A stretch of DNA of 64,000 nt from Hyaloscypha bicolor E (taxonomy: Eukaryota > Ascomycota > Leotiomycetes > Helotiales > Hyaloscyphaceae). The notes under the pieces are model-generated. The model was not told the DNA's origin. It did no database searches and saw only the letters and a program-made list of their open reading frames with translations. A program made the position numbers and the translations under genes. Location: assembly GCF_002865645.1 (NCBI RefSeq), contig NW_020194541.1:661181-725180 (forward strand), given 5' to 3'. Each line of letters opens with the position of its first letter. Within the stretch, counting starts at the first letter, position 1. Below are positions 36,092 through 48,300 of this stretch, piece after piece.

Positions 36092-36932
36092 ATGACATAT
36101 CGCCAGCTCCCACATATTACCAACCTATTCCGTGCTCAACAGCTGAGGACCAGAGTCGCAGCAGTTTCTTCCACTAAGTCACCAAAGAGGGCAATGTCGT
36201 CAAAACAATGTAAGGAACCAACTATAACGAGTCATTCCTCGCACCTAGCCATCATCTTCTGATACCAATGAAGCCAAACCGGTCAATTTTGGAATCATTC
36301 TGTTTCCAGCTTTCCAGGCGCTTGATGTATTCGGTCCTCTAGATGCTTTGAGTTTACTTTCGCGGACCAACAACATGCATCTATATACTATAGCCAATAC
36401 CGTGGACCCAGTCTCGACACAGCTGCCTCAAGATAAGCAGCCAAGTGACTCCGACTTTGGACAGCTGGTCGTGCCTACGCATACGTTCAAGACAGCGCCC
36501 CCTCTCGACGTGCTTGTCGTCCCCGGTGGGCAGGGCAGCCGGGCAGCAGGTCTGGAGCCAGCGATTGACTTCATCAAGGAAGTTTATCCCTCACTCCAGT
36601 ATATTATCTCGATATGTACCGGAGCCAGACTTGTTGCACAGGCTGGAGTCCTCGATGGCAAGCGTGCAACTACAAACAAGCTATCCTGGCAATCAACAAT
36701 AACAGTGCGCTCTGAAGTGGACTGGGTGCATCGCGCACGTTGGGTTCAGGACGGTAACGTATGGACCTCTTCAGGTATCAGCGCTGGCATCGATGCCACC
36801 CTTGCCTGGATTGAGCATGTCCACGGGACTAATGTCGCAAAGGCAATCGCGGACAGAATGGAGTACAATCGTGTGACAGATGCGGGCGATGATCCATTTG
36901 CAGAGTTGTACGGTCTCACAAAGAAGTCATGA
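36092..36932 (+). CDS. DJ-1/PfpI (ThiJ) family protein
   Basis: Two exons, 36,092-36,209 and 36,274-36,932, with a 64-bp intron (GTAAGG donor, CTGAT branch, AAG acceptor); 258 residues. The core starts KPVNFGIILFPAFQALDVFG, continues PPLDVLVVPGGQGSRAAG and has the nucleophile elbow ISICTGARLVAQAGVLDGKR with the conserved Cys. It ends near AKAIADRMEYNRVTDAGDDPF, as in the isonitrile-hydratase/AraC-amidotransferase-like branch of the superfamily. Members act as hydratases, deglycase-like or redox-responsive proteins; the substrate is unknown. A second in-frame ATG at 36,194 gives a 224-residue protein with no leader. I chose 36,092 because the extra 34 residues are basic, Ser/Arg-rich and free of acidic residues, like a mitochondrial presequence. 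Tail-to-tail with the permease gene, 130 bp apart. Confidence 0.85.
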
Positions 36933-37062
36933 GATTATCATGCACTCCGGCCTATCTCATATGATCTTGGTTGCAGCATATTGTTGTGTTTGGTTATTGC
37001 TCTTCTTCGCCTTGTCAAGTCACCATCCGTATTTGTTTGTTTCTATGTACACAATGCTTCTC

Positions 37063-38501
37063 TTATACCTGACTTGGCTGCCTCTTTAACGCTCTATTCT
37101 TCAACACAGCAGAGGTCAGGTACGCTGCCCCACCAGCCAACATTGTAAACCCGCCAAATAGTTGTGCATATAAGTAGTCTCCATTCCGCAGAGCAACCAA
37201 CCGTCCTCCGATTGGTGGCCCGGTGAAACAAGATATGCTCACGATGCCCAGGATCATGCCGACCTTTGTCCCTACTCTTGTCGGATCTGTGCTCAGATCG
37301 CCGACTGATGCAGGAAACAAGCTCTGGGTTGCATTTGCACAGATGCCATAGATAACTGCCCATCCAAATAAGCCTCCAGTTGAGTTGACTCCAATCCAGC
37401 CAAGCAGAAGGACCCCGCTTGCTAGCTCGACCGGGATCAGAGAGTGAAGAATACCAAAGTATCTATCCGCGAGTAGGGATGGAATGGTGCGCCCAAAGAT
37501 GCCTACACCGTTCATGACGATGATGGCGAGTAAGGATGTCCGCTGGGTAAAATCAAGAACCGTACGCCCGTATATGCCGACCTAATTTGTTAGCCCCCCG
37601 ACAAGCTTGTGAAAAGAGGGGGCGAGGAAGACACAACGTACATAGAAGTAGGCAAAATAGATGCCCCAGAGAGTCAAGAAGGAGCCGAGAGCAAAGAACG
37701 AATATGGCGCTTCCTTGAAAGCACTTGCATCGAACAACGACCGAGCCTTTCGTGCTTGGATGCGAGGTCTCGCCAGGCTCACAATTATGATCGCGTTGAA
37801 GGTGACAACGGATGCCATGATGAGAACCGTCCATCTGAACCCATATTTCGTCATCGAGGTGTAGGCTATAGCCGGAAACACCATCCCTCCCGTGGCAGCA
37901 CCGCAAGTCGCCAGAGAGACGGCAAAGGCTCGTTTCTTCTTGAAATAGGTCGGAAGAATCGACACAATCGGAGCAAACAGGAGCCCATGTCCAAGCCCGC
38001 TGCAGACACCTTGCGAAAGGAAGAATTGCCAATATTGTGTAGAGTAGGCTGTCGTGAAGATGCCAATAACCTGGAGAGAACAGCCAAGCATCAAACACAG
38101 GCGGCAGTACCCCAGATCGACCGCCCTTCCAGAGAAGACACCAACAAAGTTGAGTAAAAACATCTGCATGGACCCTATCCATGCCACATCCGAAGCTGAC
38201 CTGTCGAGTAGTTGCACATAGTATGACTGGAAGAATCCGAACCTATAAAGAGCTATATTAGAGGCTGAGTGAAACTAGATTTCATCTTTCTCCGCACCAT
38301 CATAGCCAACTCTGGGCTGGCTGATGCGCGAGGCCGAGGGGAAAGGCGTTGACTTACGAAGTAATGTAACCCCAGCAGTTGAAGATCACCAGATGGCCCG
38401 CCACAACCTGAGCCCAAGCAGCAAAGCCTCCATCAGGCACATCAGTATATACCCTCTGGTCACGTGCTTCAACATCAAACCTAGAAGTCGCAAGCGACGT
38501 C
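37063..38501 (-). pseudogene. MFS monocarboxylate-permease-like transporter, 3' part (gene split by insertion)
   Basis: Minus-strand exons 38,501-38,358, 38,242-37,642 and 37,581-37,063, with introns of 115 and 60 bp. The sequence starts in mid-frame TSLATSRFDVEARD, then VPDGGFAAWAQVVAGHLVIF, NCWGYITS-FGFFQSYYVQLL and FLSQGVCSGLGHGLLFAPIV, the signatures of fungal 12-helix permeases of the monocarboxylate porter type, with a normal C-terminus. The first exon lacks its start; the missing 5' end lies at 54,440-54,555, beyond a 15.9-kb insertion. Joining the pieces with one GACGTC gives 1,305 nt (434 codons plus stop) without frameshift, so this gene was intact until the insertion. Unlike the insertion, these exons show no RIP stops. 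Substrate unknown. Confidence 0.9.
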
Positions 38502-38635
38502 TACGGAAAGCCGTAAGGATCAGAAGACCAAGCGATTTTCGAATCTGGTTTTCGACCTTCGATATCTGATTTATGGCACGTACGTACTCTACCAAAAATT
38601 GCCCGTAACCAAAATACTGTATTCTGCAGATATAA
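38502..38635 (+). repeat. Left terminal inverted repeat of the 15.9-kb insertion
   Basis: Inverted counterpart of 54,297-54,433. The outer 74 bp are identical in the two copies, then differences of transition type appear (for example ATACGTATACACCC versus GCACGTACGTACTC). The TIR reads through as a short open frame (KDQKTKRFSNLVFDLRYLIY) in both copies, most likely by chance of composition. Confidence 0.85.
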
Positions 38636-38888
38636 CCATACCTAACTTAAGTCCCTTTATTACTGTTTATTATAAGACTTATATATATAATTAAATTATA
38701 TTTCTAAGTATAGATAATTTATAATATAATTAACTATAATACTTCTGAATTATTCTTATAAGATTATACTAGCCCTGTACTATTACTTATAATACCTCTT
38801 TATCCCTTCTTTCTACTCTTACTAATATATAACTAGCTTTATATATATAAGGTATATATAGAAGAACGGAATTATATTAGATTAGAGA

Positions 38889-39165
38889 ATTAGTTATAGA
38901 GGATATACTTGGAATAGCTAGTTAGTAGGAGGCATATCCGAAACTAGTAAAAATAAATTAAAATATATGAAGTTATTAGTTTATAGGAGGTATACCCGAA
39001 ACTAGTAGTACCGAATAAGGATATACTTGGAGTGGCCGGCCGGTAAGAGGTATATCCGAAACTAGTAGTAATAAATAAAGATATATATAGAATTACTAGT
39101 TAGTAAGAAATATATCCGAAACCGGTAGTAATAAATAAAGATATATTATAGGATAACTTAGTATA
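38889..39165. repeat. Subterminal tandem repeat, ~60-65-bp unit, about four copies
   Basis: Units share GGATATACTTGGA, then a variable AGTTAGTAGGAGG-like centre, then TATATCCGAAACTAGTAGTA and ATAAATAAA. Copies begin near 38,891, 38,955, 39,017 and 39,078, with the start of a fifth near 39,139. Such arrays next to a TIR are common transposase-binding sites in large DNA transposons. Confidence 0.7.
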
Positions 39166-39649
39166 GATCTATATCTAAAATAAAGATAAATAATTTTACT
39201 AATTCTTTAATATAGAGGGGTTTTCCTACTATATTCTTATTTCCTAGATTACTATTTTTGCTTTCTTTTATTTCTATTCTTAATCTAATCTCTTTAAAAC
39301 TGCCTTATCTAAGACTTTATATATTATAATATTATAGCCTACTATGAAAAGTACTAAAAGCAAAAAAATATTAGCCTTTTTATAGCTACTATAGTACTAT
39401 TTTTCCCTCCTCAAGCCCGACCGAATCTATCTCAGAAGAGAAGTATTTATAAAAGACCCGTAAGCCAAAGCCTCTCGCTTCTCGCCTCTTGCCTTTCTAA
39501 GAATAATAAAAGGAATAATAATAATAATAGTACTAAAGAGATAAGTACTAGAAATTAGTATACTTATTAGGCCAAGTTCCAAAAGAATAAGGAAAAGAGA
39601 GAGAAAGAGGGAAAGAAGGAGCGGATAAGAAAGGAGAGGGAAAGTCTCT

Positions 39650-41500
39650 AAAAAACTATTACTAGGGATACTTTTTATAGTATATAGGAAGATAACCTTG
39701 CCTTTACTAGAAAGAAGAAAAAGAAATCGAGACTTTAGAAAAGTACTTTAACTAAGGCTTATAGTTAGTAAGAATTAAAAATAAAGAAAGATAATAAGAG
39801 AAAGTATAATAAAGAAGGGCTAACTAGTAAATATGGCTATAATTCTACTAATAAGCTTTTACTAATAGGCTTATTAATAACTATCTATTACTATATTAGC
39901 TATTCTGGGAAGCCGTTTAAGTAAACTGCCCCTTTAAAACTCCTATTTTTTCTCGACCCTTATAAGATATTTATAAGGCTTAGTAGCTAGATATTTAATT
40001 GCCTCCTAGAATCTAATATCTGGAAAAGTATTAGAAGGGCTAAATACTATAAACTTGACCTTAAGAATTAAAGCCTAATTATAGGCTATCTTACTAATAG
40101 GGTTACCTGCTTTAAAATTCCGGACTTTCTAGTTCTATTTAAAGAAAATTGCACTTTTAAATAGTTCCTTAAATATATAAAGAAGATATATCCTGATATA
40201 AACTATTAAGAGCCCAAACTCTACTTCCTTATTCCTATTAAAAAAAAGTGGCCTCTATAGGATTATTAACCGTATAAAGAGCTAATAATTAATTTAATAA
40301 TAACCCCTAATACTAATAATTTATTAAAAACCCTTAATATTAATAACTTTAATAATAATATAATTGGAAATAATTATATATCTAAAAAGAAATAGTATTA
40401 GTATTAAAATACTAGTAAATAACTTAATATTATTTATTAAGAGAACTATAAGAAATCTAAATCTCTATAAACTCTAGCTAATAAGCCTATTCTAGCTACT
40501 AAAACTCTAGCCGCTAAAACTCTAGCCCGTAAGCCTATTCTAGCTACTAAAACTCTAGCCTATAAGTCTACTCTAGCTACTAAGCCTACTCTAGCTAGTA
40601 ATTCAGAGAAGCCCTTTAATAAGGTATTTAATAAATAATATAAGTAGCTAAAAGAGTTTATAATAAAAGATTATATTAATAGGTATTAATATATATTAAA
40701 AAAGAGGCTAATAAACTTTAAAAAAGAAAAAAAGTAATTTAAGATACGAAAATAGAGTTTTGAAAAGGAAAGAAATATAGTAATTAAAGAAAGTAATATT
40801 TATATAGATAGGCTTAATAAGAGAATATAGCTTTTAAAAATTATAAGAGAGGAATTTGTAATTAAAAAATAAAGTCTTACTAAAAATCTATATAAAGAAT
40901 CTTAAAGAGCTAAATATAAAGATATTTTTTTTTCTTTTAGGAGATTCTTAAAATAAAATAGTTAAGGAGAAATAATTATTTATAAGTTTAAAATATCTTA
41001 ATAATTTTATAAAAAAGGATTTGGAAATTACAGATTTATAAAAGAAGGTAAGGCTTATAATAGAGGCTCTTTAATAAAGTTTCGATTATATAATACGAAA
41101 TAAAAAAGAGCTTAGCAAACTAGTTATTTAGTAAAATAAAAGTAAAAGCTTAATATCTACTATATAAAAAGCTTTTTAGGTAGCTATATAAGAGACCTAG
41201 GGTAAAAGCTCGGAGTTAGTAGTACTAGTAGTCTAGGAAGCTTAAAATAAAGGCTCTGGATCTCTTAAAACAACTAGATCTAATATTAATAAAAGCTCTC
41301 TATAGTTAGCTAAAAGTAAGGGGAAAATATATAAATAATAAGAGATTATCTGAATTTCCTAGTATTATTAAATTAGTTATATTAAGAATCTTATTATTCT
41401 AGTAGCTAGTTAAATTAGAAATATAAAAAGTAATATTTATTTATTTCTAATTAACTAATTTCTAGTTAATTTTAAGAATCTAGGAATTATATAGTTATAT
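39650..41500 (+). pseudogene. Unrecognised, RIP-degraded coding region inside the large insertion
   Basis: Reading TAG/TAA as former Gln codons, a single plus-strand frame can be followed for about 600 codons. Examples are YGYNSTNKLLLIGLLITIYY, LKLLFFLDPYKIFIRLSSQI, IPDFLVLFKENCTFKQFLKY and a heptad-like Lys/Glu-rich stretch (KKRLINFKKEKKQFKIRKQS) that may be a coiled coil. In the middle, TLATKPTLA/TLAAKTLARKPILA-type units repeat. No motif known to me fits. It probably belongs to the element; function unknown. Confidence 0.45.
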
Positions 41501-42009
41501 ACCTTTTTTTTTGGCTATATAATATCTCAAAAAACAAATATTATATATCTACTATAGTAAAGGGCTTTATTATTAACCTAATTAGGTAAAATATAATACT
41601 ATTTTATTATATTACTAGCTATTTATATAGCTATTCTATAAGTAATTCAAATAAGCTTTAATATTCTCGGATCTTTATATATAGTCTAGTCTATAAACTA
41701 AAATAGTTCTATATCTAGTAATATTATAATTTAATTTTTAATATAAAAATAATTACTTTATTTTAGTATATTTAAATATATTAGATTTGGTTTTTTTAAT
41801 AGTATTATTATTAAATTATTATTTTCTAGAAATACTAAATAATACTTTTCCCTAAGAGATATATATTCTTAATAAATAATAAAAGTAAATATAGAATTTA
41901 ATAATATAATTATCTTATACTAGTATCTTTTTTTCTTTTTATAAAAATATAATTTTATTTTATCTTTATTCTAAAACCTCTATTTTTCTTCTATATTTTT
42001 TTGACTTTA

Positions 42010-42310
42010 TTATTAATACTAAGAGCTAGTATCTTACTACCCTTTACTAATACCTCTATTAATACCAAGAACTAGTATCTAACTACCTATAACCTCTCCC
42101 TCTTTCTTTAAACTCCTTCTTCTTTAAATCCTCCTTCTCCGAATTCTTCTTTCTTTAAACCCCTCCTTTAACCTTTCTTCTTCTAAACCCTTCCTCCTTT
42201 AACTCCTCCTTCTCCGAACCCCTTCTCCTTTAACTCCTCCTTCTTCGAACCCCTCTTCCTTTAAATCCTTTACTAATAATACCAAGAGCTAGTACCTGAC
42301 TACTACTTCC
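42010..42310. repeat. Imperfect pyrimidine-rich tandem repeat
   Basis: A repeat of about 27-35 bp (cores CCTTTAACTCCTCC and TTCTCCGAACCCC) runs from about 42,105 to 42,270. It is bracketed by three copies of an ACCAAGAGCTAGTATCTGAC-like 25-bp motif near 42,015, 42,057 and 42,290. On the minus strand it would encode Arg/Lys/Glu-rich repeats. Low RIP damage compared with its surroundings. Confidence 0.55.
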
Positions 42311-42899
42311 GGGTTACTTTTGTCCGGAACTTCTATACTATAAGTCTTTAACCTACTTACTTCTTAGAAAGCTAAATTTTAGATCCCTCCTCTCCTTTTC
42401 CGATACCTCTTATACCTTCGGGCCTTTTAGGAATACCCTTTCTCAAACTTCTAAAAAGAGGCTAACTTCTATTTAGATTTTTCTAAACTTTAATACCTTC
42501 TTCTCTTTTCTAATACCTTCTTTCCTCTTTTAATACTTATAAAAGCCTTTAGACTATTACTAAATACCTCTATTTTTTATCTTGGAATATATATTAATTT
42601 ATTTTTATAGGAAATAGCCTTTCTTTTTCTAATCTCGACTTTTTTAATATATATTTTTTATTTTTGGGCTATTTAGATATCTCTCTATTTTTTTTAATGA
42701 AATATATACTAACTTATTTTTTAGTTCCCCTTACCTTACCTCTCTTGCCTTATCTTTCTTGCCTTATTTTCCTTTTAATATTACTATATATATGCCTAGT
42801 TAGTACTAGTTCTTATAACCTATAGTTAGGCTTTCTATTTATTAAATACCCGGGTATTTTATTTTATTTTTATTTTATATATTTTATTTTCCTTTTATT

Positions 42900-45297
42900 A
42901 TAAATTAGGACTTAAATAGTATTTATCTTAAGTACTCGTATTCTCGGGTATATAAGACTTCTATAAATCTTTTGGGATTATAAACTAGCCTATTTTAGTT
43001 TGGGAGAGTTTTTTTGAAAGTATTTTAGGAGTTATAGTATTTACTATAACCCTTTCTAAAAATTAATATAATATAGGTAATTCTGGTCTATTTTCTCTCT
43101 ATAAAGCAAACTACTACCCTAAGTCTATATAAAAGTCCTAATTATTTCTTGAGTTAAAGTATAAATATTTCTTATTTCTATTAAATTAGATATAAAAGAT
43201 AATAAGTACTTTTGAGCTAAATTATAGTACTAGTTAAATACTAAGACTTTTTATATCTTATGAGATATTATTTATAGTTCCAGATATATTATATTTAATA
43301 GGGCTTCTATATCTAATTATTTTATATTATAGTAAAACATATAGTATTATAGTTAGGAAAGTTCTGCTTTATAATCTTATTTACTACTTATAGATTTTCT
43401 AGCTAATAAGTCTTAGCTAATAGCTAAGAAACTTATTAGCTATTTTATCTAAAGCCTCTAGGAATAGGAAGTTGCCTTAATAAAGACTTAGTATTAAAAA
43501 TAGATTTAACTAATTAATTCAAACAAGGAGTTTATAGTAGAAGTCTCTATATATAGGTAATTCTATATAACGAATTCAAGTTCCTATCCCTGGTTATATA
43601 AGTAAGCTATATAAGAAACTTTTTCTAGCTTATTAGAGCAGTTCCTGTTTCTGGTTATATAAGTTATAATATATAATAAATTTAAACTTTTCTTGGGTTA
43701 TTTTTAGAAGAATTAGTAAGCTTTTCTAGATAGACTTATTAAGGCCTTGGTTTTTAAAGATATTAGTCTAGTTTTCTTACTTCCTTTTTTAGGTAATAGT
43801 TTAGTTCTTAGGAATTATATATAAATATCGGAATAAATAAGGAGATATATTATATATGCTTTCTAAATAAATTAGAATAGAATCTATAAGATTCCTATAA
43901 TATTTATATTAAATCTATAATACTAGCTAGTAAAGATTTTAATAACCTTAATAAGACTTGAATTACGAATCTAGTTCTTAGATTTCCTGCTTAATTTTAA
44001 GATTAAATAATCTATAATAGATTACTTATTATGAAATATATTATATTCTTTTCCCAAAAAATACCGGATACTAGTAATAGTCCGGATACCCTAAAGCTTT
44101 TAAAACTCTTTATAAATTTCCGGCTTTAAGATATTTTTATAACTAGCTAATTTTATAAAGTTATATAACTATATAATTTCTTATATTAATTTAAAGGAAT
44201 TATATCTTTATATATAGCTATAATATTATTTTTAAGGAGCTTAATATAAATAAACTTTTATAGCCCAAATATTAGTTATTAAATAAGTTATCCAAAATTC
44301 CCTTATTTTCTAAATCCCCTAAATTATTCTTATATTACCCCTTATTATCTATAGAAACCTTACTATTAAGATTATCCTCTTTAATATTTCCTAGTCCTCG
44401 ATTTACTATAATTATATTCTATAGTTTCTATTTTACCTCTCGAATTGTTTTTAATTACTTATTTTTTTTATAAGAAGGCTCGATATTAAATAGGAGCTTT
44501 CTAATTCTCTTTTTATAAAGTTTAAGAATATAATAAAGGAACTAATATATCCTAATATAGTTTTAATCTAGCCCTATTTTAAACTTATTTATAATATATA
44601 TAATACTAGTATTTTTAAGAAAAGTTATATAAAGCTTTTTAATTTCGGGAATTTAATATATTATATAATTATATCCCGTAATCTCTTTTTTAAGTTCAGA
44701 AAGTAATTACTTAGTTATTTTTATTAGGGAAATACTATAATAATGAACTCTCTAGTAATAATTATATAGCTTTTCTAGAATTTTAGGCCAGAAATAATTA
44801 GCTCTTATCTGCTAAGAATAGATTAGACTAATATTATAAAGGAGAATAAAGTTATTAATCTATTAATAAAGAGTATTTATATAAATAAATTAAATAGTAA
44901 TTAGGTTATAGTAAGACTTTCTATTAAAGATACTTATATTATAAAAAGATTTAAAGAACCGTTTCCAGATCTTTATAAGCCTATTAGCTAAGGTATTTTA
45001 CTATATCTTAATATACTAATTCTTTATTAAGGGCCTGTAAATAAAGGCCTTTTTCTATAGTAAATCGTAACCCTTTACTAACTACCGGAGCTCGATTTAT
45101 ATAATTGCTATAAGTAATATCTTTTAGCCTTTATTAGCTTATAACCTTTTTGGAAAGTAACCTTATTTCCTAATATAAAAAATATAAAACTTTAGGATAA
45201 TAATCTATATATGATTTAATATATTAATAAAAATACTAATTATTATTTAAGAATATATATTAATAATACTATAGATCTGGAAGCCGTAATAAGATAA
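42900..45297 (-). pseudogene. Unrecognised degraded coding stretches on the minus strand of the insertion
   Basis: Reverse translation with Gln restored at stops gives continuous text around 45,100-44,500 (GLYLQALNKELVYQDIVKYL, YKDLETVLQIFL) and 44,050-43,560 (GKEYNIFHNKQSIIDYL). These look like one or two real former proteins, not random sequence, but I recognise no family and cannot give exon limits. Confidence 0.35.
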
Positions 45298-45302
45298 CTT
45301 AT

Positions 45303-48300
45303 TATTAGTTTACTAGAAACATATAGTACTATTATATAAGTATAGAAGTACTATTTATATAAGGTTAGTAAAGTTATTATTGTTTTAAAGTAAGGATTAT
45401 AGTATTATAGTATTAATATGCGATCCCTAAATCTGCTAAGCCTAAAGGGGTCTAGTCTACTAGTTGAGTTACTAATGGGACGCGAGGTTATATAACTATA
45501 TCCCGTATCTCATATCCTATTACTTATATCCTATTACCTATATCCCATTGCCTATATCCCGTATCCCGTGTCCCGTAACTATACACGTGACTCCCAAAGA
45601 AATAGCTATACTAATACTGGAAACTCTCTAAAAACGTGAAAAATAGTATCTCCCTCCGATTATATACAAATTCCCTAATCCGGCCTAGTACCAGATTTCC
45701 CAAACGCTTTATATATCTATATTACTTTCGAGGTTTTAGTTATATACCAAAGGCTACGGCCTTTTATATATGACTTCTCTTCCTATAATATCCTCCTATC
45801 TTATATATCTATTTCCTGCCCTATTTGTACTTAATCTATTTCTCTATATCTAATTATATAATATTTATATTAATTAGGTACTTGAGGGTATTTATTAGCT
45901 TTGATTTCATTATAGAATCGGCAGGATTCGATTCTCTCTTAATCTATTTGACTTCTATAATCTCTCATTATTTATATATCTAGTAGAGGCATATTATATT
46001 AATTATTAGATACTTTTCTCGAGTGGTTCCTAATTTAATAAGGTATTCGTATAATGACTTCGAATCTATATAAACTACTAGTAGTAGTTCTATTTCTAGT
46101 ACTCTATTAATTATAGATTTGACTAAAGTGCCTATATTAAAGCCGTAAGCCATACTATAGAGTTCCGAAGCTAGGACATTTCTAGTAACTCTCTTGTATT
46201 TAATAGAGAATTAGTAAATAATATTAGTATATCCAGTTCCGTCTACTAGAACTATAATATATCCGATTTAAAAGAAGAGATCTCTATTATTTGTAAATAA
46301 AGTATTCGTAAAAACAATTAAATATAAGAACTTTTTTACTAGCTTTACGAATCTCAGTCCTCTGGTAGTATTCTTAATTTGCTATTAAATACACTTATTA
46401 AGTGCCTTTATATTAGTTTCCAAGGGTTTAATAGCTTGAGTAGTAATTAATAGGTTATATAAAGCTTCTAGTTAATAGACTAATATAATATATATTTCTC
46501 TAGTATATTAGGTAATATATTAGTTCTTAATAGAGAGATTTTAACGAATAGTACCCCTACTACTTATAGTAGTAGTATTCTTTATAGAAATAGTTCGGAG
46601 GTTTTTATACTAGTATTCCTATATAAAGGTAATTCTAGTAGTATCCATATAAATAATACCTCTATTAAACTTGAGATTATAGTTAATAGTAAGGTATTTA
46701 CGCTTTTTGGCCAAAAACTTAGTCTTTTAGAGCTTTAGTTACTTTATTTTTACAAAATCATTATTTCCGATAAATAGGATATTATTAGTTTAAAGGCCAA
46801 TAATTCCGAAGAATTACTTACTATAGAGGAGGCAAGAGTTATAAGTTAACTATTTTATAGAAAGCTTATTAATATAATAGGAATAATAAGTCTTAAACTA
46901 GTAGTTTCTAGCTTCCGGTATATTATATAATAGTTTTATAACCTTTAGAACCGAATTATTATTCAGATTTAGCTCTCTAGTAAGCTTGCAAGGTAGGTTA
47001 ATATAAAAATTACGGTTAAGTAAGATTATTAATTAGATATAAGCTTGCGAGATATTATATAAATATAGCTCTATAGTATCTATTATTATAGTAGTAATAC
47101 TAAGGATAATTCTCTAGCTAATACATTAAATAGTAGGCAATTATATTAATATCATATGTTTTTTATTATTATTATAAGCCTGAACGACTAGTCTTGACTT
47201 CTTAAACTCTTTCTCTATATCCTTATTCTTAATCTCATTAATAAACCGGAAGTTAAAGATATATATCTTCTTTAGTACCTGAGATCTAGAAGTAATCTTA
47301 AATATATCCTTTTCTAGGAGGCTAGTAACTTTAACTTAATAGGAGTTCTTATATAGGTTATTATCTTATAGGAATACTATAATATCCGGGTTCTTATAAG
47401 AGCGTCCTCTACTATACTTTAGTGAAATAGCGGGAATAGCAGAAGAAATCATACCTGTATTATCTTTGGCTTTATTATAAAATTCGAGAATAGGTTCAGG
47501 TTCGGGGCTATTAGTAATAACCTTAATATTCCCTATATAAAAGGGCTTTATAGAAGTTAAACGAAAGGTAGTATTGCCATATAGTAGAGCTAGTATATAG
47601 TTCTCCCTATTAATGGCTACTAGCTTATATAGCCTATCCTAATTACTAGATTAACCGGTATTTCCTTTATATTATATAAGAATATCCGAATTTAAGGGAA
47701 GTTTATAGATATTAGTAGTACTAGGACTATTTCGGGTATTTAGGGCATTTTTAATCTGGTATCTAGCTCAAAGCTTCTGAATTTCTACTATTGCCTTTTT
47801 AAATACTACTAATTACTATAATATAGTTAGTAATAGGGTATTATATTTAGTTATTCGGGGTAAAGTGCTATAAACCAAGAGGGTTAGAATAATGCCGTCG
47901 GGTCTAGTAAAATTATTAATAGCCTTAAAAGCTATTTGGAGTATAATATCCTTATTAATTCTGTTAATTTCGGGTATAATAATAAGATAAATATATTAAA
48001 TCAGGCTATAGTAGTATTCTATAATTCCGACGGAACTATAAGCTTCTATAGGGACAATTTTGACTTTGGTTCCTATAGTATTCGCAAGCTAAGCGAACTC
48101 CTTACTAGTAAACTGCTTTCCGGTATCTGCTATAATCTAATTAGGAGGGCCTAAATAGGTATTAATCTAATACTACTTTAGGGCATCCCAAGTATATAAT
48201 ATACTAATATTTTGAAGCCATTAGCCGGCTTAATATCTAGTACCTTTATTAATAATATAAAGTATAGGTTTACCAGAAATATAGAAAATATTAATAATAA

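Noticed and set aside
47936..48154. 72-codon plus-strand open frame in the AT-rich region
   Set aside because: It is antisense to the degraded polymerase region of copia B and has no ATG-context or family support.
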